Shown: positions 13,954 to 22,243 of the stretch, piece after piece
How the letters are laid out: each line of letters begins with the position of its first letter
How positions within the stretch are numbered: position 1 is the stretch's first letter
Source: Oscillospiraceae bacterium
GTDB taxonomy: Bacteria; Bacillota; Clostridia; Oscillospirales; Acutalibacteraceae
Length of the DNA: 22,243 bases
Direction: 5' to 3'
Assembly: GCA_003486665.1 (NCBI GenBank)
Contig: DNGF01000076.1
Span: 3,234 to 25,476, forward strand
Notes under the pieces: generated by a model
Told to the model about the DNA's origin: nothing
Database searches by the model: none
Seen by the model: the letters and a program-made list of their open reading frames with translations, nothing else
Position numbers and translations under genes: made by a program

Positions 13954-15723
13954 TTAATTTCTGACGTAAACTCTTATAAGTCCCGCTTCGTTCACAATCA
14001 TTCTGTAGCCGGCATCAAGATACGGCTGTTCAATCTCCGCCACCTTGACGGAATTCGTTCCTCTGAGATCGAGAACGAGATAGTCCGTATCCGTTGCATC
14101 GTGATAATACTGTTCATAAATAATTTTGCGCTGCGACAATCTCGACACAAAGAACGTTGACGCCGTAACGCTTGCGTCCTCCGGTATGTCGTCAAGTACC
14201 TGTGTGATACGTTCATATGACTGTCTGTTCACCCTGTAGCTCAGAGAGTAATTAACGATTCTCGGATACATCAGCGAAAGCATCATTACAACGCTCATCA
14301 GCGCCGCGGAAAATGACATATACACGCCTTTGTGCTTTTCAATCTCCGTAAGGTTTATAACCGAAACATAAAACAGAAACGCCGTCATGCCGAATGAATA
14401 CTGCTTGCCGATATCACACTGGTAGTAGTAATCCGAGAGGAAATTGATCAGCAACGGACAAACAAGAATTAATCTTGAAAACTTCTTTGTGGCAAAGGGC
14501 AGCATCGCAAGGGGAAGAAACAGCTGCAGGAAATATATGACCTTGCCTCCGTCCGAATTTGAGGTTCTGAAAAGCTCATTAAAAACGAGCATCGGCGTCT
14601 TAAAAACAGTCTTGATAACACCGAGCAGTCCCTCTTCGGGGAGCTTAAGATTCGCAAATCGGTTAGACATTATACCCTCGCCGAAGCGCGAGATATAGAA
14701 TACCGCAAAGCCGAAATAGACGAGCGAAAGCGCCATTAATGCAATTCCTTTTTTATAATCCTTTCTCGATATGAGAATATAGAACGCAAAAATGAAAACA
14801 TAAGCGAAAGCCTCTTCCTTAACCATAAGAACAAGAACAGCAAAAATAAACATCGGAATTTTTTTGTTCAGCTCAAAGAAAAGGAACATCCACAAAAGCA
14901 ACGGCAGTATAAAGCAATTCTCATGGAAATCGTAAATACATCCGAAGCAGATTGCCGGATAAGCACAATATGCAATTATCACAAACAGCTTCGCCGTGCT
15001 GTTTATATTATATTTTTTCATCAAAAGCCAAAGCGGAATCGCTCCGCTCATGAGCAAAACGACCTGTGCAATCTGCAATGTAACGGCAGACGGAAAAACA
15101 TAGTATATCGGCAAAAGCAGATAAAGGATCGGTGAGAAATGGACTGCAAAATGCGAAAGCAGAGTATCCCTCTCGCAGGTCGAAAGCGGCTGAAAGCTCT
15201 CTTTGAGGTTATAATAAATATTACAGAAAATGCCGAAATCGAAGTTCGGGGTTGTATATATAAGAACGCGCAGAACAACAATCGCACATACAAAAACCGT
15301 AAAAATAACGGCAACGCCTGCCGCGGTTATCAGGCTGACCTTCGGCGCAATATCGAGCCGAAGCTTTGCAAGATACGCATATCTTGCGGCAAGGAATATC
15401 AGAACCGCAAAGCCGATAATCACAAACTTTTCCGAAACTCTCATTGACGCTTCTATCGCAAGCAGACTCGCAGAAGCAAGTACGCATATCGGAGCGATTT
15501 TATCGCTTTTAAAGAACACCTGCACTGCGGTTTGTGCGGCAAAAAAAACAAGAAACAAAGCAATTGCCACAAATATGTTTATCGACTGAAAAAGCTTTGC
15601 GTCAATCGCGTCGCCGGAGCCGAAGAAGAAAAGAATTGCTCCCATGAAAAACCATGATGAAAACAGCTTGGCGAGAAAATCCCTGCTGATTGCCGAAAAT
15701 ATTTTATTGTTTTTTATTTCCAT
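13954..15723 (-). CDS. DUF2079 family multi-pass membrane protein
   Basis: A 589-residue integral membrane protein with a dozen or so hydrophobic segments. It carries the DUF2079 landmarks: NFDFGIFCNIYYN (around 160), LLSHFAVHFSPILYLLLPIYY, and YDFHENCF, followed by a C-terminal soluble domain of about 110 residues. This family resembles GT-C-type membrane glycosyltransferases; the acidic loop after the first segments could be the active site, but no substrate is known. The start at 15723 is chosen because AAAGGA lies upstream and a charged MEIKNNK start follows; a frame from 15759 has no site. It appears to be a single gene, convergent with glgP. Confidence 0.85.
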   Translation of the reverse strand: MEIKNNKIFSAISRDFLAKLFSSWFFMGAILFFFGSGDAIDAKLFQSINIFVAIALFLVFFAAQTAVQVFFKSDKIAPICVLASASLLAIEASMRVSEKFVIIGFAVLIFLAARYAYLAKLRLDIAPKVSLITAAGVAVIFTVFVCAIVVLRVLIYTTPNFDFGIFCNIYYNLKESFQPLSTCERDTLLSHFAVHFSPILYLLLPIYYVFPSAVTLQIAQVVLLMSGAIPLWLLMKKYNINSTAKLFVIIAYCAYPAICFGCIYDFHENCFILPLLLWMFLFFELNKKIPMFIFAVLVLMVKEEAFAYVFIFAFYILISRKDYKKGIALMALSLVYFGFAVFYISRFGEGIMSNRFANLKLPEEGLLGVIKTVFKTPMLVFNELFRTSNSDGGKVIYFLQLFLPLAMLPFATKKFSRLILVCPLLINFLSDYYYQCDIGKQYSFGMTAFLFYVSVINLTEIEKHKGVYMSFSAALMSVVMMLSLMYPRIVNYSLSYRVNRQSYERITQVLDDIPEDASVTASTFFVSRLSQRKIIYEQYYHDATDTDYLVLDLRGTNSVKVAEIEQPYLDAGYRMIVNEAGLIRVYVRN

Positions 15724-15849
15724 ATTCCGCAGTCCTTTCCGTATGATTTCCCGCCTCAAAATGTTTTATTGTTTATGTTTTTGATACCCGCACCGCACTA
15801 TGGAGTTCTGCGGACTTTGCTGCAACGCAAGCTAAATTTGCAAATATAA

Positions 15850-17595
15850 TCACATACTCTCCGGAACGGTTATGCGAAGCATTTCAAGAATATTCTTGAT
15901 TGTATCCCTAACGCATATGCAAAGATACAAACGTGCCTGCATAAGTGCCTCATCGTCACACTGAACGCGGCACGCATTATAAAATTTATGGAAAAGAGTT
16001 GCAAGATCTACAACATAACGCGTGATCTTCGCCGGATCATAAAGCTTTGCGGAATTAATAATTTCATTCGTGAGTCCCGCAAGATGTCTGATAAGCTCAC
16101 GCTCTTCCGGAGCCTTAAGCGCTTCAAGCTCTTCCTCGCTGCAATCGCGCGCTTCAATGCCCTCCGCCTTGAGCTTTTTGATAATCGAGCAAATTCTTGC
16201 ATGAGCGTACTGACAGTAATAAACAGGGTTCTGTGAGCTCTGCTCAACTGCAAGATCAAGGTCAAATTCCATCTGCGAGCCGGGTTCTCTCATGTTGAAA
16301 AGGAATCTTACCGCATCAATCGGAATATCTTCCAAAAGGTCAACAAGCGTGATTGCCTTGCCTGTTCTCTTGGACATTCTGACAACCTCACCGTCACGGG
16401 TAAGGCGAACAAGCTGCATGAGAATAACGTTCAGTCTGTCGCCTCCGACGCCGATTGCATCAAGCGCGCCCTGCATTCTTGCAACGTGGCCGTGGTGGTC
16501 TGCACCCCAAACGTCAATAGCCGTGTCAAAATTTCTGACCGAAAGCTTATTGCGATGATAAGCAATATCGGCGGCGAAATATGTCGGATTTCCGTTTGCA
16601 CGGATAAGAACATCGTCCTTAAGCTCAAGCTTGTCGATGTTTTCCTGAGAAAGTCCCTGCTTTTTAAGGCGTTCGGTCTGAACCTCAATGTTCTTGTACC
16701 AGAGTGCGCCGTCCTTTTCGTAGGTCAAGCCTTTCTCTTTCATAAGCTCGATCGTGTCGGCAAGCTCGCCATCGTTGTGGAGAACGCTTTCATGGAACCA
16801 TGTATCATATTCAATTCTGTACTTTGTAAGGTTGTCCTTCATCGCCTGAATGTTCTTCGGCAATGCAAAATCAACGAGAGCCTTTCGGCGCTCCGCTTCG
16901 TCGGCATTTATATATTTATCGCCGTAAACGTCGGCAAACTCCTGTGCGCGAACCTTGATGTCCTCGCCGTGGTAGCTGTCTTCGGGAAGCTCAACGGCGT
17001 TCTCGCCCTTATAGATCTGCTGATATCTGATATCGAGCGACAGCGCGAACTTGTCAATCTGGTTGCCCGCGTCATTGATGTAAAATTCACGGCTGACCTC
17101 GTAGCCGGCACAGTCGAGTACTGCTGCAAGACAGTCGCCGAGAGCGCCGCCGCGGGCATTGCCCATGTGCATGGGGCCTGTCGGATTAGCTGAAACAAAT
17201 TCAACGTTAATTTTTTTGCCCTTGCCGTAATCCGAGCGGCCGTAATCCTTACCCTTTGCGCGGATATCCTTAAGAATATCGGCATAGTAGCGGTCGCTGA
17301 GATAGAAATTAATGAATCCGGGACCCGCAACCTCAACGCGTTCAAAATATGTGCCGTCAAGGTCTGCTTCGGCAATAATTGCGTCCGCAATCTTTCTCGG
17401 AGCGTTTTTCAGCTCTCTCGCCCATGCCATTGCGGCATTGGTTGAAAAATCACCGTTTGCCCTGTCGGCAGGGATCTCAACATTGAAAGCGCCTGTCGGA
17501 ACGGCTGCAAGCGTACCCTTTTCGGCAGCCCTTGCCGAAGCGTCGGCGATTATTTTCTTCAGGTCGTCCTGAACCTTGTTTACTATATATGACAT
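15850..17595 (-). CDS. argS: Arginine--tRNA ligase
   Basis: Charges tRNA-Arg with arginine in the cytoplasm. The 581-residue class I enzyme has the N-terminal Add-1 domain (about 1-115), the HIGH-type motif as HMGN (143-146, in NPTGPMHMGNARGG), the adenylate-site GADHHGHVARMQ and the KMSKS-type motif RMSKRTG (406-412), then a DALR anticodon-binding domain at the C-terminus. The start at 17595 has AAAGGA upstream. Upstream on the same strand is a DUF1934 gene, the order also seen with ywiB-argS in Bacillus, but here a palindromic element separates the two by about 210 bases. Confidence 0.96.
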   Translation of the reverse strand: MSYIVNKVQDDLKKIIADASARAAEKGTLAAVPTGAFNVEIPADRANGDFSTNAAMAWARELKNAPRKIADAIIAEADLDGTYFERVEVAGPGFINFYLSDRYYADILKDIRAKGKDYGRSDYGKGKKINVEFVSANPTGPMHMGNARGGALGDCLAAVLDCAGYEVSREFYINDAGNQIDKFALSLDIRYQQIYKGENAVELPEDSYHGEDIKVRAQEFADVYGDKYINADEAERRKALVDFALPKNIQAMKDNLTKYRIEYDTWFHESVLHNDGELADTIELMKEKGLTYEKDGALWYKNIEVQTERLKKQGLSQENIDKLELKDDVLIRANGNPTYFAADIAYHRNKLSVRNFDTAIDVWGADHHGHVARMQGALDAIGVGGDRLNVILMQLVRLTRDGEVVRMSKRTGKAITLVDLLEDIPIDAVRFLFNMREPGSQMEFDLDLAVEQSSQNPVYYCQYAHARICSIIKKLKAEGIEARDCSEEELEALKAPEERELIRHLAGLTNEIINSAKLYDPAKITRYVVDLATLFHKFYNACRVQCDDEALMQARLYLCICVRDTIKNILEMLRITVPESM

Positions 17596-17660
17596 TTATA
17601 TCATTCCTTTCGGTTTGAGGAATTTTAAGGTTTCTCTTATTAAATGGCATGCACTTTTTA

Positions 17661-17779
17661 CTCAGCCTCCCCTTGGTTGAATCAAGGGGAGGTGTCGCAT
17701 TAGCGACGGAGGGGATAAAGACAATTTATCCCTTCCACCGCAAGCGGTCCCCCTCCCCTTACAATAAGGGGAGGCTGAG
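17661..17779. repeat. MITE-like palindromic element, 119 bp
   Basis: The element is bounded by 14-bp perfect terminal inverted repeats, CTCAGCCTCCCCTT (17661-17674) and its complement (17766-17779). Inside are five smaller stems: CCTCCCCTTG/CAAGGGGAGG (17666-17692), GTCGC/GCGAC (17694-17707), a 12-pair stem GGAGGGGATAAA/TTTATCCCTTCC (17708-17736), ACCGC/GCGGT (17737-17748) and CCTCCCCTTA/TAAGGGGAGG (17752-17774). No coding frame is evident and no target-site duplication could be identified. It lies between the DUF1934 stop and the argS start. Such GC-rich intergenic palindromes recur in many gut Firmicutes, which is from memory and should be checked by copy number. Confidence 0.85.
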
Positions 17780-17807
17780 AAGCTTTGCTGTTTCTTATAA
17801 TTTATTT

Positions 17808-18218
17808 TCACTCCGCCGTTATGCGGATCCTGTTTTTGCTCAGAAGTGTTCCCTCCGCGTCAAGCTCATAGGCGAATTCAAGCTTTATGAGCCTGCCTGC
17901 CTTGAATTCGGAATCTACCATTGAGCCCGAAATGCCCATCATGAAGTTGCCCACGGGTGTTGAATAGCAGCAGATATTCCGTCTGCCCTTTTCAATCTTC
18001 ATAACCGTGTTGTATGCACCCTCACGGGTAATCTCGACACAACAGCCGCCCGTTACGCTTATACAGGTTTTACAGCCTTTCATCTCATCGGACGGTTCGT
18101 TGTATTTCACGGTATAATGGCCTGCACTGCCCTCAATATCGGCATTTGTTATCATCTCCGAACGTTCGGGTCTGCCGTCCGTCAGGTGCATATCGTGAAT
18201 CGTAATCAGGCAGTTCAT
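17808..18218 (-). CDS. DUF1934 family beta-barrel protein (YwiB-like)
   Basis: A 136-residue protein of the DUF1934 (YwiB) family, a lipocalin-like barrel of unknown function. The family part is seen in the C-terminal half, TPVGNFMMGI followed by KLEFAYELDAEGTLLSKNRIRI. It has several cysteines (CKTC, CC, CCYS), more than usual for this family, and no signal peptide. The start at 18218 overlaps the ddl stop as ATGA; a GTG nine bases upstream is possible but less likely. It sits between ddl and argS on the same strand. Function is not known. Confidence 0.78.
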   Translation of the reverse strand: MNCLITIHDMHLTDGRPERSEMITNADIEGSAGHYTVKYNEPSDEMKGCKTCISVTGGCCVEITREGAYNTVMKIEKGRRNICCYSTPVGNFMMGISGSMVDSEFKAGRLIKLEFAYELDAEGTLLSKNRIRITAE

Positions 18219-19285
18219 CTGTCCCACTTCTCCATTGCGAGAGAAAGAAGTCGGTCGATCAGCTCGCCGTAGGGAATTCCCGAAGCGGCAAACATCTTGG
18301 GGTACATCGAGATTGAAGTAAAGCCGGGGATCGTGTTCGGCTCGTTGAGCATAACCTTGCCGTCACTGTGTCTTACAAAGAAATCGACTCTTGCAAGTCC
18401 GCTGCAGCCGAGCGCTTTATATGCGTTGCAGGCTGCCGCTCTGACCTCGTCGATCTTCTCCTGCGGCAGTCTTGCCGGAATGTGAAGCTCGCTTGACGGG
18501 TTGATATACTTCGCTTCATAATCGTAGAAATCATTGCAGGGAACTATCTCGCCGCAGATTGAAGCTATCGGCTCCTCGTTGCCGAGAACCGCGCACTCAA
18601 CCTCCATGCCGTCAACGCCCTCTTCAAGAACGATCTTGCTGTCCTCAAGAAAAGCCTTGTCAATAGCCTTTTTGAGCGACTCCAAGTCAACAGCCTTTGT
18701 TACACCGACAGATGAACCCGCGTTTGCCGGCTTGACAAAAATCGGAAATCCGAGATAATCCTCAGCCTTTTTATTATAATCATCGGGAGCTTTATCGTAT
18801 TCATATTTCGTAAATCCAAGCCATTTTGCCTGCGGAATGCCTGCAACATCGGCAAGGGTATTTGTTATTGCCTTATCCATACAGCAAGCTGAGGAAAGCA
18901 TATCGCAGCCGACAAACGGAATTCCTGCAATCTGGAGGAAACCCTGAATCGTTCCGTCCTCGCCGTTCTTGCCGTGAAGCACGGGGAATACAACGTCAAT
19001 ATGTATTTTTTCAATTCCGTCCTCGCGGAAAACAATAATTCCGTGATCCTCTCGGTCGGGAGAAATGACAGCCTTGGTGAGAACCTTTTCGTCCTCAAGC
19101 CATTTGTCCTCAGGGAGCTTTGCAACATCGCCGTCATACTTGAGCCAGCGGCCGTCCTTTGTTATTCCGATAAGGATAAGATTATACTTATCCCTCGGAG
19201 TGTTCTCAATTACGGAGCGTGCGGAAACAACAGAAACATCATGTTCGCTCGAAACGCCGCCGAAAAGTATAAGTGCGTTTTTCAT
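18215..19285 (-). CDS. ddl: D-alanine--D-alanine ligase
   Basis: Joins two D-alanines using ATP to supply the peptidoglycan precursor terminus. The 356-residue ATP-grasp protein begins with LFGGVSSEHDVSVVSA (8-22), with the catalytic glutamate in SEHDVS, then LHGKNGEDGTIQG (in the ATP-grasp region), VKPANAGSSVGV and EVECAVLGN. The omega-loop reads FYDYEAKY, as in ordinary D-Ala-D-Ala ligases, rather than the variants of D-Ala-D-Lac or D-Ala-D-Ser ligases (VanA, VanC, VanG types). The C-terminal LNEPNTIPGFTSISMYPKM is the family's metal-binding end. The RBS is a modest AGGA twelve bases before the ATG. Confidence 0.95.
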   Translation of the reverse strand: MKNALILFGGVSSEHDVSVVSARSVIENTPRDKYNLILIGITKDGRWLKYDGDVAKLPEDKWLEDEKVLTKAVISPDREDHGIIVFREDGIEKIHIDVVFPVLHGKNGEDGTIQGFLQIAGIPFVGCDMLSSACCMDKAITNTLADVAGIPQAKWLGFTKYEYDKAPDDYNKKAEDYLGFPIFVKPANAGSSVGVTKAVDLESLKKAIDKAFLEDSKIVLEEGVDGMEVECAVLGNEEPIASICGEIVPCNDFYDYEAKYINPSSELHIPARLPQEKIDEVRAAACNAYKALGCSGLARVDFFVRHSDGKVMLNEPNTIPGFTSISMYPKMFAASGIPYGELIDRLLSLAMEKWDR

Positions 19286-19474
19286 TGGGAAGTCACATCC
19301 TAAAAGTAAATATTATATTAATTTTTTCGGGGAAATACCGCCAAAAATCATACATAGATTCAGTCGGCGGTTACCATACCTATACACAATAGTTTATGTT
19401 AACATATTAGTCAAATCAAGTCAAGAAAAAATGACTTTTGAATATATTTCTCCATACAAATTTGCAAAAAAATA

Positions 19475-19503
19475 GTGACAAAAATATATTTATATGATAT
19501 AAT
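19475..19503 (+). promoter_or_regulatory. Promoter of the unknown gene-gyrB unit
   Basis: GTGACA (19475-19480, one mismatch to the -35 consensus), a 17-base spacer and a perfect TATAAT (19498-19503), 53 bases before the ATG at 19557. An AAGGAG site precedes that start by eight bases. Confidence 0.8.
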
Positions 19504-19556
19504 CTTACTTGTTATGTAAAGTAGTATAACTATGCTTATTTTAAGGAGAAAAAGAC

Positions 19557-22243
<2,687 letters not shown>

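Noticed and set aside
15760..15849. CCGCA/TGCGG hairpin upstream of the DUF2079 gene as an argS terminator
   Set aside because: Short stem, 11-base loop and the following A/T tract is too far away.
18215..19285. ddl as a vancomycin-resistance type ligase
   Set aside because: The omega-loop reads FYDYEAKY as in housekeeping enzymes, and no vanH, vanX, vanT or vanXY gene is adjacent.
19337..19371. ACCGCC/GGCGGT inverted repeat in the ddl leader as a riboswitch or operator
   Set aside because: Six pairs around a 23-base loop, with no recognisable riboswitch core or flanking terminator.

Overview
The window looks like a piece of a low-to-mid GC Firmicutes chromosome, most likely a gut-type clostridium (Oscillospiraceae/Ruminococcaceae-like). 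This is inferred from the gene families (T-box leader, ZapA next to a U32 enzyme, DUF1934 next to argS, hom-lysC), the purine-rich Shine-Dalgarno sites and consensus sigma-A promoters. No phage, integrase, transposase, CRISPR array or rRNA/tRNA gene was seen. It reads as ordinary core chromosome with a few unusual regulatory and small-protein details.

Layout. (1) Positions 1-3262, minus strand: a tryptophan-uptake ABC operon trpXYZ behind a consensus promoter and a T-box attenuator whose specifier codon reads UGG (Trp). A 13-codon mini-ORF with one Trp codon lies between the attenuator and trpX. The start of a further gene runs off the left edge. (2) 3288-3800: a small unrecognised membrane protein. 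(3) 3860-6321, minus: hom-lysC, the aspartate-family amino acid pathway; lysC contains an internal ribosome binding site and start that would give a separate ACT-domain beta subunit. (4) 6498-7730, plus: an AI-2E/YtvI-type permease. (5) 7824-8582: an XRE regulator divergent from a small zinc-ribbon membrane protein of LITAF-like layout, with repeated operator-like sequences between them. (6) 8661-11047, minus: zapA translationally coupled to a U32-family protein. (7) 11403-13811, plus: glgP, followed by three consecutive hairpins. (8) 13954-15723, minus: a DUF2079 multi-pass membrane protein. (9) 15850-19285, minus: ddl, a DUF1934 gene and argS, with a 119-bp MITE-like palindromic element between the last two. 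(10) 19557-22243, plus: an unrecognised 288-residue protein two bases upstream of gyrB, which runs off the right edge.

How the genes relate. trpXYZ and its leader form a tRNA-Trp-sensing uptake module. hom and lysC feed threonine, methionine and lysine synthesis. zapA, ddl and gyrB serve division, wall synthesis and DNA topology. The most interesting points are the Trp T-box plus mini-ORF, the lysC internal start, the XRE/zinc-ribbon pair, the palindromic element and the unknown gene coupled to gyrB.
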